NCBI RefSeq assembly: GCF_009727055.1
Contig: NC_052352.1
Coordinates: forward strand, 23,907,512-23,971,511
Source of the DNA: Benincasa hispida
Taxonomy: Eukaryota > Streptophyta > Magnoliopsida > Cucurbitales > Cucurbitaceae
DNA length: 64,000 bases
Direction of reading: 5' to 3'
In this document: positions 11,060-23,208 of the stretch, one piece after another
Numbering within the stretch: the stretch's first letter is position 1
Layout: each line of letters opens with the position of its first letter
Program-made: the position numbers and the translations under genes
The notes under the pieces: model-generated
Told to the model about the DNA's origin: nothing
The model's database searches: none
What the model saw: the letters and a program-made list of their open reading frames with translations, nothing else

Positions 11060-11580
11060 TCAATCAAACAAGTGGGGATATCTTCTATTCATTTGCTCCT
11101 TGGTGTCCCACGTAGCTTCCTCTACTTCATGGTTTCTCCACAATACCTTCACTAATGGTATTATTTTATTTCTCAACACCTGTTCTTTCTTGTCAAGAAT
11201 CTGTACCAGCTCTTCCCCGTACGACAAATCTTCCTTTAGTTGTACCAATTGACCTTGCAAAATATGCGAAGGATCCAGTACATATTTCCTTAGTAATGAT
11301 ACATGGAATACGTCATGTATCCTTGATAGCTCTGCAGGTAAAGCTAATCTATAGGCTGTTAGCCCAATCCACTCGATTATCTCGTAGAGTCCTACGTATC
11401 TTAGGCTCATCCTGCCTTTCCTACCAAAATTTAGTATTCCTTTCCATGGAGATAGCCTCAAGAATACTCGATCTCCGATCTCAAATTCTAGTTCTCTTCT
11501 TCGCTTCTCTGCATAGCTCTTCTGTCTGTCCCAAGCTATCTTCATATTTTCTCTTATCAATTTAACATTGTCCAAGGTTA
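11060..11580 (-). pseudogene. Gypsy integrase C-terminus with chromodomain-like tail
   Basis: An open 171-residue remnant. Its first half contains the integrase C-terminal GPY/F-like region (FEIGDRVFLRLSPWKG, then GPYEI replaced by GLYEI). The middle has IHDVFHVSLLRKY. The tail (VLWRNHEVEEATWDTKEQM ... YPHLF) is the short chromodomain typical of plant chromoviruses, which is thought to steer insertion into marked chromatin. The stop after YPHLFD fits the usual end of the polyprotein. Confidence 0.9.
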
Positions 11581-12430
11581 TTTATACTAACGTTGACCCC
11601 ACTAGTTTTCTTTTTCCAATTTTCATTCCAACAAACGGGAGTTCTGCACGATCTTTCGTACAATGCCTCGTACATGGCCATCCCAACACTAAAATGGTAA
11701 CTATTATTGTATGTGAACTCTATTAGTGACAAGTGTGTATCCTAACTGCTTGTATAATGCAACACACATGCTCTTAACATGTCTTCCAAAGTTTGGATCG
11801 TTTGCTTTGACTGTCCATCCGTCTGCAGATGAAATGTTGTACTCAAATGTAACTTAGTACCAAGAGCCTTCTACAAACTAGGCCAAAACTTTGAAGTGAA
11901 CTTCGGGTCTCTATCTAATACAATCGACACAGGAGCTCCATACTGACTCACAATTCTATCCACATACAACTTAGCTAGTCGATTGAGTGTAAAAGTAACT
12001 TTAACTGGTAAGAACTTAGCTATCTTTGTGAGTCAATCGACTATTTCTCATATACCATCATAACCACTCGGAGTCTTGGGTAACCCAAACAAGAAATCCA
12101 TTGTGATATGTTCTCATTTTCACTCTAGTACTAGAAGTGGGTTAAGCAATCCTATAGATCTTTGACGCTCAGGTTTAACCTGTTGGCATACTGAACATTT
12201 CTATACAAACTCTGCTATGTCTCTTTTCTTTCTAGGCCAACAATAGCACTTCCTCAGGGTCCTGTATATCTTAGTATTGCCTGGATGCATAGCATAGGCT
12301 GAACTATAGGCCTCCTCTAGAATGGCGATCTTCAAATTCACAACAATAGACACACATAATCTGCCTTCCTTAAGTAAGACTCCATTTGATCTCAACTTAT
12401 AATCTGATCTCTAGTTCTTACTTACTGCTT
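11581..12430 (-). pseudogene. Gypsy integrase zinc and core domains, broken
   Basis: The H2C2 zinc domain is visible (HPGNTKIYRTLRKCYCWP, about 12250-12310, then CSVCQQVKPERQ about 12165-12200). The core follows, with MDFLFGLPKT (about 12075-12105), a VLDRDPKFTS-like second aspartate block (about 11910-11940) and a QTDGQSKQTIQ block, in which the usual catalytic glutamate position has changed (about 11815-11840). Stops and frame changes interrupt it several times. Confidence 0.8.
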
Positions 12431-12439
12431 CGGTTAACT

Positions 12440-13060
12440 TCTAAAGATTGGGATCCCCTGGTTGCTCTATAAAAATATCATCTACCAGAGATACCAAAGC
12501 TACCAAACTCCTCGCTTGGCCTACTGTCAACCTAGCATCAACACTTTTCAATTCTCGTAGCAGTATACCTTTAACTAAAACAAGGGTAGCTTTAGAATAT
12601 ACCACATTCCTACTTAGTGCGTCAGCTATTACATTCTTCTTCCCTAGATGGTACTCAATGGTACAATCATAGTCTTTAATCAACTCTAATCACATCCTCT
12701 GTCTTAGATTTAACTCTTTCTAATTAAAGGTATACTTCAAACTCTTGTGATCAGTAAATATATGGCATCGTTCACTAAATAGGTAAAGGTCTCCATATCT
12801 TTAGGGCTAATACTACAGCTACTAATTTTAGATTGTGGGTAGGATAATCACACTCGTGCTTTTTCAGTTGTCTAGAAGCATAGGCAATTACCTTCTCTTC
12901 TTGCTAATATACATCATAACCCCTGTCTGGAAGCATCATAGTAAATCTCAAACTCCTTACCCGATACTGGAAAGGTTAGGATTGATGCGGACACCAATCT
13001 TTGCTTCAGCTTCTGAAAACTCTCGTCATACTTCTCAGTTCATTTAAACTTGGCATCCTT
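12440..13060 (-). pseudogene. Gypsy RNase H domain, broken
   Basis: The block around 12600-12680 encodes IKDYDCTIEYHLGKKNVIADALSRN, the conserved end of gypsy RNase H. Upstream pieces up to 13060 match the expected region but contain stops. The piece 12683-12441 is open for 80 residues. Confidence 0.8.
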
Positions 13061-13990
13061 CCTAGTTAAGCTAGTTAACGAAAGAGCTATCTTTGAAAAG
13101 CCTTCCACGAATCTCTTATGTAACCTATTAATCCAAGGAAACTACATATCTTTGACACCAAGATAGGTCGCTCCTATTTTACTATTGCTTCCGTTTTCTG
13201 AAGATCTGTACTTACTCTTGTGGTTGACACTACGTATCCTAGGAATACAACTTGGTCAAGCCAAAACTCGCATTTTCTAAACTTTGCGTCTAATTGCTTC
13301 TCTCGTAATGTCTGCAGTACTATCTTCAGGTGCTCCTTATGTTTTTCCTATCTATCGAGTAAACCAAGATATCATCAATGAAAATGATTACGAACTGATC
13401 TAAGTAAGGATGAAATATCTTGTTCATTAGATCCATAAACACTGCTGGGGCATTTGTCAAACCAAATGGCATGACTAAAAACTCATAATGCACGTATCTC
13501 GTTCTAAAAGCGGTCTTAGGAACATCAGCTTCCCTAACCTTTAACTGGTAGTAACCTGATCTTAAGTATATCTTGGAGAATATTGAGGCTCATCTCAACT
13601 GATCAAATAAGTCATCGATGTGCGGTAACAGATATTTATTTTGGATTGTCACCTTATTCAACTGTCTATAGTCAATGCACAACCTAAGGGTGCCATCTTT
13701 CTTCTTTACAAATAGAATTGGTGCTCCCCACAGCAACGCATTGGGCCTAATATAGCTTTTGTCCACCAGTTCCTATAGTTGGACTTTTAGCTCTTTTAGT
13801 TTAGCTGGTGCCATCTTGTATGGGGCTTGTGAAATAGAAGTTGTACCTGGAATTAGGTCCATCGTAAATTATACTTCTCTGTCAGGTGGCAGGCCTGACA
13901 GTTCCTCAGGGAATACATCAATAAATTCCTGCATCACCGATACATCTTCTAGGCCCAATTTCTTGTATTGTGAAACTGTTACATGGGCCT
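13061..13990 (-). pseudogene. Gypsy reverse transcriptase domain, broken
   Basis: Recognisable motifs in order are [13 protein letters not shown] (about 13800), [22 protein letters not shown] (about 13690-13755), [14 protein letters not shown] (about 13640-13680), [24 protein letters not shown] (about 13450-13520) and the catalytic FIDDILVYS (about 13355-13385). Several positions are stops, so no enzyme can be made. Confidence 0.88.
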
Positions 13991-14149
13991 CCTAAATACT
14001 ACATCCTTTCCTCAATAGCTTCCTTGCTTTGGCTGATGAAATCAGGTTATTAGGAAGAACTCTTCTATTTCCTGTAAAGACTACTTAACTTCTCAAGGCC
14101 TCCTAAATACTATTTCCTTTTTATAGCAGTCAACGGAGCCATGATGTTT

Positions 14150-14450
14150 ACTTAAAAAGTCCATGCCAAATATAGCATCAAACTCAAACAATTCTAAAAG
14201 GATTAAATCAATCAACATACTTTGTCCCTCAATCACAATCTCTATAAAACTCCTTTACCATTAATATCTTGCAAACAGGGGTAGAAATAAATAACTCATC
14301 AGACATATTTTCTAACATCTTATCAATATGCAATATAAACATGCTGGAAACAAATGAATGAGTAGCGCCAGGATCTAATAGTACATATGCAATATGGTCA
14401 CAAAGATACCATACCAGCCACAACGTTGGGTGCCTCCTCAGCTTCTTGGT
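14150..14450 (-). pseudogene. Gypsy aspartic protease domain
   Basis: The motif VLLDPGATHSFVS at about 14345-14385 is the usual plant gypsy protease active site (D-P/S-G-A-T-H-S-F). The rest of the domain is partly readable up to 14229. The protease cleaves the gag-pol polyprotein. Confidence 0.8.
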
Positions 14451-14599
14451 GGGTCACCGTATACACCCTGCCCTATTGTCGAGGTCTGCTAGTTACCCCT
14501 TTCTGTTGGACTTCATTAGTGCCTTCTCCTCCAACCTCGACTTCTCTAGTTCGATTTACTGTTTGAGAGGTTGCTCTTTTTCAGTATGCGCCTCTTGAA

Positions 14600-15545
14600 T
14601 TAACTAAGGGCATTCTCTCTTGAAATGATCGGTCCGTCCACACTGATAACAAATATTTTTGCCACCATAACATGGTCCCAAATGGTTTTTACCACAACTC
14701 GAACACGGAAGTTTCCTGGTAGAATTGATAATAGATTCAGCAGCACGTCCTGATTGAGATCCTCCAACTAAACCAATTGGCTATTCAGACCTCATCTGGT
14801 TCTGTCTCTGCTGGTTTCCAGTTCCATTGCCTTTGGACACCACTTGCCCACTAAAGCGGAGCTTGAAGCTCCGACTCCCTAATACTGTGGGAGTGAATTT
14901 TTGTTGTTCTTCTCGGTCTTTTTGTCCTTTTTCTTCCTCTATTAAACTCCTTTCAACTTTCATGGTTGTCTCAACCAACCGGGAAAAGTCTACCCAATTA
15001 GTAGTGGAAGTTACTGGGGTGCAAATCTCCTTCCTCAAACCATCATCAAATCTTCTACATTTATCCTTATCTTTAGCGATAATAGAGAGTGCATACTGAC
15101 ATAACTCAGTGAATTTTTGCTCGTATTTAGCTACTATCAATGAGCCCTATACTAGATTTTGAAACTCATTCCTCTTTGGTTCTCTAAATGAGATGGAATA
15201 GTACTTATCTTCAAATGCCTTCCTAAACTCACCCCAAGTCAATATCTCAGATTTTCTACTTCTGGAATCTACGATCTTCCCCTACTTCTCTGCCCCCCTT
15301 CTGGAGCAGGAACACAACCAGTCCGACCTTTCAGCCTTTGCGCATCTCATCACGTCAAAACATTTCTCCATCAGCTCAAACCATACCTCCGCATCTATTG
15401 AACTCACTGATCCTTCAAATGTTGTGGCACCTAGTGCCTTCAGTCTTTTTATACCATATTTCTTCTTTGGATCTGCTTGCATAGATCCCACACTTGTTGC
15501 TAATCTCTGAGCAATCCTATCAAACACTCTATTCTTCATCTGAGG
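14600..15545 (-). pseudogene. Gypsy gag with CCHC zinc knuckle
   Basis: The N-terminal part (15539-15282) includes the FEGSVSSIDAEVWFELMEKCFDV region of retrotransposon gag. The second open part (15140-14781) includes YEQKFTELCQYA and CRRFDDGLRKEI. A zinc knuckle of the form CYQCGRTDHFKREC (C-X2-C-X4-H-X4-C) lies at about 14618-14660. Frames shift between the parts, and the gag start is not clear. The protein would package the element RNA. Confidence 0.85.
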
Positions 15546-15843
15546 ATCAACTCTATCTTGAGGGTACTAGACTCACCCTCGAATGTAGTCTCTTGTACGA
15601 TAGGGTCTCTGTTAGTATCACGATCTCTACCCCCCTCAAGGTTCCTAACAGGATTTCTAATAGTGTCCCAATCCCTTTGAACTACGGGGTCTCTGGTAGG
15701 GTCACGATCCCTGTCTGCCGTCTATTTACTCAGCCTGCCACTTTTTCTAGGCATTCTTCCTATAATCATGTGCATATATTAGGGACATTAAATTATTTAC
15801 ATGCTTCCTATTCTAATGCATGTGTCTAATCCCAAAATCTTAT

Positions 15844-15855
15844 GCTCTGATACCA
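15844..15855 (-). other. Primer binding site (tRNA-iMet) of the gypsy element
   Basis: On the minus strand this is TGGTATCAGAGC, three bases from the LTR end TGTGACA at 15859. It fixes the inner border of the 5' LTR. Confidence 0.95.
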
Positions 15856-15858
15856 ACT

Positions 15859-18140
15859 TGTCACATCCCCTCCAAAATAACCTTTTTAACCTAGAAAGAG
15901 ATGTGAAGGCAGTAGATGTCAACCCTCTTACGACATCCACTACCAATCTCAACCTTAGCAACCTATACTCACAAGCCTCGTGCCCTAGTAAACAGTTTAT
16001 AAGCATGCAATCCACTGAACATTCCTCAGTAACACACGCAACCAGTCTCAGAAGCATGAATTATATATACATGCTAAAAGAGTTAAGATTACAATGGAAC
16101 CCATCTCAAGTTACCCTTATCCCCAATATGTACATAATAGTTTATTGAACAGGACAAGCTTATACACCTAAATGAATTATGTTCTAGTTCCTCTAGAAGT
16201 CTTAATCTTTGTTTAGTAGACTGGCAGATCTGCTAGGCTCCGGGGTGTGGACCACTACCTGGGGAAGAAATGAAAACATTAGAAAAAGTAAGTTAACGCC
16301 CAGTGAGTGACTTTTAAAACGTGCTTCTAGTACACATGCTAGAAAAACACAATCATACTCAAGCATCAATTTTATGAAACTCAAGGTTCACTAATATTGA
16401 AAACATCAAAGTATAACATTTATAGAGAATGTTATAGAACTCTAGAAACATTGAATAACATTCATTTCATTTGGAAAACATCATCATCTACCCTTAGTTG
16501 AGGGGGCGTCCTTTTACTCAATCGCTCAATGTCAAATCCTTAGCTGATGTAGAATAATTTTAATACAATCAACATCAACAATATCATACCTACATGCATG
16601 TGGTTAAGCTCTGGATATCGTCATACCTTAGGTATCAGGGGACCCAAATACCTTTATACCTTCAGTATCGGGTTTCCTCATTAGAACATCATAAAATCTT
16701 ATTTGTATTTAAGAAACTCAGCCTTTAGAACATCATGCATTCCAGTAGAACATCCATCATAAATATATAAGTGATAAGGAATAACTCAACTCAAGGAATG
16801 CTTTGTAAAAACATGCTTCTAAGCATTAAAACTCAAGTATGCTTAACGAATTCATTTTAAAACTCATCATACCTCGGTTTAAACTTAGATTTGAAAGCGA
16901 GGGGAAAACATACTTCAAAACTCACATCAAACCTTAGGAATAACATGCTCGGAAAAAATTTTAAGTAGAGCATGTATTGGGCTTACATAATAAAATCGGT
17001 AATTAAAGGATGCTCAAAGGATTGTAAGCTTCCCCTAGTGGGGTTTACCCTGTGACATCATTAAGTGCCTTCGATTAATGTCACTAGGTCTCTTTTGAGT
17101 TTAACTCTAACATTTAAGCTTAACACCAAGCTTAACATCTCCTCAACGCATAGCCTAGCTCAACGCATCATCATACTAAACTATGCTCAACGCATCCCCA
17201 ATACTTAAGCAAATTCAACACACCACCAAACTTATTCAATTTTACTTTTCAGCTAGGTTGATGGGTGGCAACTCGCACGTAGATGCTCATTAGCGTTGGG
17301 ATGCGCCCTCCTTGCCTATGCATTGAGCGCTTGTGGCCGCAACCCTAGACACACCTCAACGTGACTCGCAACCCCTCGCTTACACCACGTATACCTCACG
17401 GCCAACGCTCGTCACTCCAGCGCATACACTTCCTCATCGACACCTGACTGTGCACACCCTTAGTCAACCAGTTGTGTGCTTATGCGTAGGATGCAACTGC
17501 CTCCTTGCTCATCCTATCAATATTTCAGATTCAGCTTCCAATTTAAATAACTTAATTTCCAGACCTCATCTCACAAAACTTCCTTCTAAGACTTTGTTTC
17601 TAAATATTTTAATTACTTTACCTCAAATTTTTTTCCTCTGATTTCTCTTAACAAGCTAAAAAACCTTCAATCTTTCCAGATTGCCCGGGTCACCTGAGAG
17701 CCTTAAGCATCTGTGGAACTCTGGAACTTTCAACTTGATTTCATGGGTATCTCCTCCTGGCAGCCCTAGATCAACTTCAACATTGATTAAACTTCGTTTG
17801 CTAGCAATTTCTCTCATTTGGCATGAACAAATTGCACAATCGAACTCTTCATTCCAACGCTTCTTTTATATTAGATTTTACATGACCAGGTTCTTCATTA
17901 AGGTGCCACCTGTCCCACTAATTTTTTGCTTAAAGCCTCTAATCAAGCCACTTAGCCCACCAACCAATGATTAAGCTGTCTGCTTCAGCCTTCTCTCAAT
18001 GCATAAGCTTACGTCCATGCAAGCCTTCCCTCTTGGCGAATCGCATACCTCAACCAACACACACCCACCTCATTCTTAGGCTCTTACGTTAGGTTGGCCG
18101 TTTCACCAGTATTCACATAATTTCTAGACACACCTCAGCG
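15859..18140 (-). repeat. 5' LTR of the gypsy chromovirus, truncated
   Basis: It begins on the plus strand at TGTCACATCCCC beside the primer binding site and matches the 3' LTR from 8222 onward. The match ends at CTCAGCG (18134-18140), where Copia sequence takes over. About 500 bp of the LTR outer end, present at 10500-11008 in the other copy, is missing. Confidence 0.85.
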
Positions 18141-18634
18141 ATCTGATCCTTACAAGATACACGGACTCTGGCTTTCAAACCGATAGAGATTCTTGCAAAT
18201 CAACATCGGGGTCAGTGTTTACTCTGAATAGAGTGGTTGTAGTTTGGCAAAGCATCAAGCAAAGATGCATCGTGGACTCTACTATGGAAGCCGAATATGT
18301 AGTAGCTTGTGAAGTAGCTAAGGAGACTATTTAGCCAAGGAAGTTCCTTTCTAATTTGGAAGTTGTTCCAAATATGGATTTGCTTATCATAGCGTATTGT
18401 GATAACAGTGGAGCTATGGCAAATTCGAAGGAGCCTCAGAGTCATCGTCAGAGTAAGCACATAGAACGAAAATATCACCTAATCAGGGAGATTGTGCATC
18501 GCGGTGATGTGGTAATCACGAAGATTATATCGGAGCACAACGTTGTTGATCCCCTTACAAAGGCCCTCACAACTAAAGTGTTCGAGGGTAACCTGGAGAG
18601 TCTAAGTCTGCGAGATATGCAGCATCTTGTCTAG
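18141..18634 (+). pseudogene. Copia RNase H C-terminal fragment
   Basis: A plus-strand fragment showing RNase H of a Copia element different from the first one: DSGFQTDRDSCKSTSGSVF, then STMEAEYVVACEVAKE, YCDNSGAMANSKEP, SKHIERKYHLIREIV and NVVDPLTKAL, ending in a natural stop at 18632-18634. A TAG interrupts the frame at about 18332, where the family usually has a tryptophan. Nothing of the element upstream of RNase H remains here. Confidence 0.9.
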
Positions 18635-18860
18635 GGCAAGTGGGAGATAATACTAGGGTATGCCCTAGTTTATTGTATATTGTACATTTTTATATTGTAT
18701 TGTATATTAGTCTCCCGAGTCATTAACACAAGTGGGAGATTGTTGGGATTGATGTTCTAATTCTTCCGGAGTCTCATTGTTTTATAAATATACACATTGT
18801 TTAATGAATAAAATAAGTGTTATTTAATTCTAGCATTTACTCATATCCAATAAACAAAGC
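18635..18860 (+). repeat. Copia 3' untranslated region, polypurine tract and start of 3' LTR
   Basis: After the RNase H stop come two AAGTGGGAGAT words (near 18639 and at 18730-18740). The second directly precedes TGTTGGGATTGATG at 18741, a Copia LTR start. The LTR can be followed for only about 120 bp before the sequence changes to the 61 bp repeat, so it is truncated. Confidence 0.8.
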
Positions 18861-18866
18861 TCCTTC

Positions 18867-19220
18867 CTTCTAAAGTGAAATTAATTTTTGACATTAATTT
18901 AAAATTTAATTTGTATAACATTAAAAGTCACATCTCCATAACTTCCCTCTGATTAAACCATTAAATTGAAACACCCCTCCCTTCCAAAATGAAATTAATT
19001 CTTGACGTTAATTTCAAATTAAATTTGTGTGACATAACCCCCTTCCAAAGTGAAATTAATTCTTGACATTAATTTCAAATTAAAGTTGTGTGACATAACC
19101 CCCTTCCAAAATGTAATTAATTGTTGACATTAATTTCAAATTAAATTTGTGTGACATAAAGTCCATTTCCCACAATTTCCCTCTGATTAAACAATTTAAA
19201 ATGAATCACCCCGTTCTTAG
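18867..19220. repeat. 61 bp tandem repeat with a 53 bp spacer block
   Basis: Units starting CTTCCAAA lie at 18981, 19042 and 19103, exactly 61 bp apart, each holding a TTGACRTTAATTTCAAATTAA core. A diverged fourth unit starts at 18867. A block around TTCCCTCTGATTAAAC follows the first unit (about 18928-18980) and again follows the last (about 19164-19215). This gives an order of unit, block, unit, unit, unit, block. Confidence 0.9.
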
Positions 19221-19326
19221 CAATCAAATCACAATAATTACACTTAAGTTTTTAAAATTCCAAAAATGCCCTTTAATACTATAAAATACTGAAATTACAT
19301 TAATAACAAAATTCGGGGTGTTACAA
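19220..19326 (-). repeat. Gypsy-type LTR start-like sequence
   Basis: On the minus strand 19326 begins TGTAACACCCCGAATTTT and runs on through an AAAGGGCATTTTTGGAATTTT-like block, a familiar opening of plant gypsy LTRs. It nearly mirrors the terminus at 7692. No coding part follows. Confidence 0.55.
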
Positions 19327-21138
19327 AAAACATATCATAGGAAAAACATTAAGAACTCTAAGCATGTTGTTCTACTAAAAAGTAAAGGAAATATGTACAC
19401 TTACCCCTGTAGAAATCTTCTAAAAAATCCTCTGTACAAGATCACGAGCACACCAACTTTACTCCCTCGAACAAGATAGCACGAATACCGAGCTTTCTTC
19501 GACACCATCACTTGGAGCCTTTGTTATTCTCTGGCAAGAAACAGGAAGGGTGATCTCCTTTTGTTTTTTAGAGAAAGAAAGATAGTTAGATTGAGAGAGA
19601 TTTGAGAGACTTTTCTTCCTTTTCTTTCACATAAAAATTGCAACTACTTTTCTATGTATTCACAACACAACACTTAGGGAAGAGGGAAGATGAGGGTTAT
19701 TTTAACTCCCATCCATCATGATGGAAATAACTTCCCTATAATGGGGACTTATTAAATATACATTATTATCATATAGTAAAGTATATTATATGATTAATTA
19801 ACTAACTTAATTAATCATATAATATGCATTTTAATCACATTAAAATGCACATCTCTTTTATAACTTATAGTTTTAATATGAATCATATTCACATTACACT
19901 TTAACTTATAGTATTCATATAATTTTCATTTACATAAATAACGTTTGAATCTCATTCAAATATTCATCTCTCAAATATTATATAGTTTTAATTATAAATC
20001 ATATTTATAATTAATTATATACTACAATGTATCAATATATATTATACTTTATATTAATTAATTTAATATAATTAACACATTATATTCCCTTAAAAAATTT
20101 GGACAATTCAAATTATTCCAAGGAAAACAATCGTTCCTTGTTTTATCTTTTCTAGCAAGGCGACCTAATGAACCTATAGATTAGAAGCTTTAATAATACG
20201 AGATCAATTAATGAAATTTTCAATTAAATTAATCAACATTCATCAACTATTAGTCATTCCACTAAAGACCGACAGTTGCACTTTTCGCATTGTAGATATA
20301 TTTCTAGGTCCATTGATATAACCAACCAACAGTAAGTTGACTTTTCACAAACTACACGTAACTATAGTTGGGCCAAATTACCGTTTTACCCATTTAATTA
20401 TATCTAACCCCTTAAGTACCACTAATTTCTCTAATGAACAATTAGTTACAGTCAAACTATAAACTAAACCCTTCTCTAGCCACTAATTCCTCTACTTACC
20501 CTCAAGACGAGAATGAGTGAATTCCATCTTATTTAGTTGTATTTCCAGCTCCCTACTCGGACAAATCCCCAAAATGGTAGGCATATTGAGCCGACGAATC
20601 TGGTCACTCTCATCCATACAGATCAAAGGATCATCCTCATGAACAGGAGTTCACAACTCACTCGGGATTAACATCAAGTCAACTATGATCATCCTAATGA
20701 AATGTAAGTCTCTTCACGTAACGACATTATAAAGAGAGACTAATCATTTCACAGTCTGATCTTATGCAACCTCTTTGTATAGGATACCACAACTCACATG
20801 TCTTCATATGAACAACCAAGATCAAATCATTTGTAACATTTTACAACTATTGTAACAATTACAAAGTGGGTCGTCTCTATAGTGTCACCAAGATAAGGTA
20901 TCCAATCTTATCCATATACTATAGACCATTTAGTTTATCACTTACATATGATCCACTTGTATGTCAACCACATACATGTTTAAGTTCACTAAATAATCTT
21001 AGATCTTAGTTTATTTGATTGAGTTCATGCAAACGAAATGTTAAATAAAATAACATCTTATTTTATTAAGTAAATATTTTGTGTATAAAGAATTTACAAG
21101 CTATGAAATCCACGAGATTCAAGACATCAACCCAATCA
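19327..21138 (-). repeat. Copia-family LTR, reversed (probable solo LTR or fragment)
   Basis: On the minus strand it begins near 21138 with TTGGGTTGATGTCTTGAATC and shares landmarks with the solo LTR at 37150-39167: CATACAAGTGGATCAT, GTATATGGATA, GGTGACACTA-like and ATCCTATACAAAGAG, in that order. The plus-strand right end is ACCCAATCA. No primer site or coding region adjoins it. The flanks TTTGT (right) and TCGGG (left) do not match, so the left end may be lost. Confidence 0.75.
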
Positions 21139-22730
21139 TTTGTACCCTTTCTCATACTCTAGTCAATGAGGACATGCCTCTCTTAAGTTTGGAGGAGAGT
21201 TATTCGCTTCAACTTCTATGATCCTATGTGTAAAATGTTATTCATGAAATATTATGTAAATATGCTAGGTCTTGAAAAAGGGGAAAAAAAATAAATGTTA
21301 TTATGAGCCTATGAGGGTTGACTGAGCCTAAAGGATGTTATTTACTGATTTGCAGGTGATTTGGTGGGTTTTGGCAGGTGCTTTTGCGCAAATCGTAGAT
21401 TTCTGATTGATGAGGCTGCATCACTAGATTTACTGTGATCGCATTAGTGAGCCCTAATTTTCAAGAATTTAACCCAATCAAAAGTGGTTGTGATTTTCAC
21501 ATTTTAATTAGTTGGGCAGCCCCGATTTCACCTTGTAAACCCTCAAAACATGAATCTTGACCTTCCTCAACCAATTTGGGGCCTTTAAATGGAGGAGAAG
21601 CATCTCATTTTAAGCAACAACTTTCCATCATCGAGATCTTCACCTCTCTTCATCGTTTCTACCATTCAATCAGTCCTTGGACGTGTTCTCAACTTCTTAA
21701 GTCAGTAGCCTCAAGAACGAAAGTTCCTCTGAGGTGTAAAGGCTCTAGGTCATTTCATCCCATGAAAGTGTGTGGTGAAGAGCAATTCTTCCTTGAAAAA
21801 ATGGAATCAACCTAGGGAAAGATTAGAAAATTGAGGATTTGTCCCAACACCTCTTGAGTTGTATGTTTTTCAGCATTTATATTCATTTATTTCTTGTAGT
21901 TATTTTATTTTATTTTCACTCATGGAACATCATCTTGTAGCTATGATTTATGATTTAATGAAAGTTATTCTTTTATCATTACTCATGAGCTAAATTCTCT
22001 GAGTTTAGTTATATGGCTACCCTAGGGTTTTATGGCTTGAGCAATGTTTATGTTTCATACCTCTTTGCCTTATGCATTTCCTTTGTTGAGCTTATAGAAA
22101 AATATTGTTGAGTTTGATCACTTAATTTAGCAATCTAGTGGAGTCCTAATACTAAAAATGTTGAGATATAAACTGTTGTCACGAAGGAATACGGGACTAT
22201 GAGCCTAGAAATAGGAGGGTCGGTCACCTTAGAAATAAAGGACACCATAGGATAAAGAATCTAAACTTGAACTAATTTAAGATCCAGCTAACCATGGAAA
22301 CATTAGGCATTAGCTGCTTAGATCTTCTAAAGAAACTTGACACAAGACCAAATAGGAGTAGTTTTCTGTTCATGCACATTCCACTGTCTTGATATGATTT
22401 GGTCGCGTCACTTGCAGCATAGAAACCTAAAGGTCAGAATATAATTGTATCCCTGTTCAACACTCTTGTATACTACTTTTATCGACATTAACCTAAAAAT
22501 CACTCATTCACTAGTTACCAATTGGTTTGCATCGAAAAACACTTTCTTAGAAAAACTAAACTGCATAAATAGTCTCGTGGGATTCGATTCTTGGAATACT
22601 CCAAGATTTATTACTTATCGACAGTGTATGCTTGCAAACCATATTTACTCTCATTTTCATCACTCATACACATTTGATCGATTAGTTACTATTCGACAAA
22701 GAACTCGACAAGAACAAAGCATGTAATTCA
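21139..22730 (+). mobile_element. Probable gypsy (Tat/Athila-like) 3' end and LTR relic
   Basis: No coding domain is left. A TAAGTTTGGAGGAGAG word (about 21184) resembles the polypurine-like tract of Tat/Athila elements, and the section 22080-22260 (GGAGTCCTAATACT, GAATACGGGACTATGAGCC) and 22570-22640 (GTGGGATTCGATTCTTGG) resemble LTR ends I have seen in these lineages. The assignment rests on style alone. The small open frames here look accidental. Confidence 0.35.
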
Positions 22731-22734
22731 TCAT

Positions 22735-23186
22735 CAAGATCAATCTTCATAATAGTCAGCTTGTTAATAATATCTTAAAAATCACTCAAATGTTCAGTAA
22801 CAGACTTCCCACCCTTCAATTTCAAATTAACAAGTCGCTTGATTAATAAAGTTTTGTTATGTGTGATCTTCCTTTCATAAAGAACTTCCAATTTCTTCCA
22901 CAAATCATATGGGTCAAACTCCTAAGGAACATGGTTGAAAATGTATATCAATCCACTGCCTAATAGTCCCCAAGTTTTTCTCTTTAACTTTCTCCAGTAT
23001 TTTTCTTCCATTTTCTCTAGTTTTGCAAGCTTATGGATGGTGCCATCAGCTCTTGTGGTTGTTTTAATTAGATCTAACAAATATTTACAATATAACAAAT
23101 CCTTCATCATCGGTCTCCAGATGGAATGATTGGTTAATGTTAATTTTAATCATTGAACTGCCTCCACCATTACTAGTAGACTCCAT
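22735..23186 (-). pseudogene. Copia gag fragment (UBN2-type)
   Basis: From the ATG at 23186 the minus strand reads MESTSNGGGSSMIKINITNH and then SIWRPMMKDLLYCKYLLDL, a standard Copia gag opening. Later parts (DPYDLWKKLEVLYE, NKTLLIKRLVNLKLK, VTEHLSDF) also match. At least one frame change (about 23110-23150) and a stop (about 22920) interrupt it. It sits 23 bases from its own primer binding site. Confidence 0.85.
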
Positions 23187-23208
23187 AACAATGATTAAAT
23201 TAAAACTC

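Larger units (their letters stand above)
8222..18140 (-). mobile_element. Ty3/gypsy chromovirus (Del/Tekay-like), degenerate, nearly full length
   Basis: A minus-strand element. From right to left it has a 5' LTR (15859-18140, truncated), a primer binding site, gag with zinc knuckle, protease, reverse transcriptase, RNase H, integrase with a chromodomain-like tail, a polypurine tract (11009-11022) and the 3' LTR (8222-11008). Integrase after RNase H is the Ty3/gypsy order, and the C-terminal tail marks a chromovirus. The coding part carries many stops. The two LTRs align along their length but differ by numerous substitutions and indels, so the insertion is old. Confidence 0.9.
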
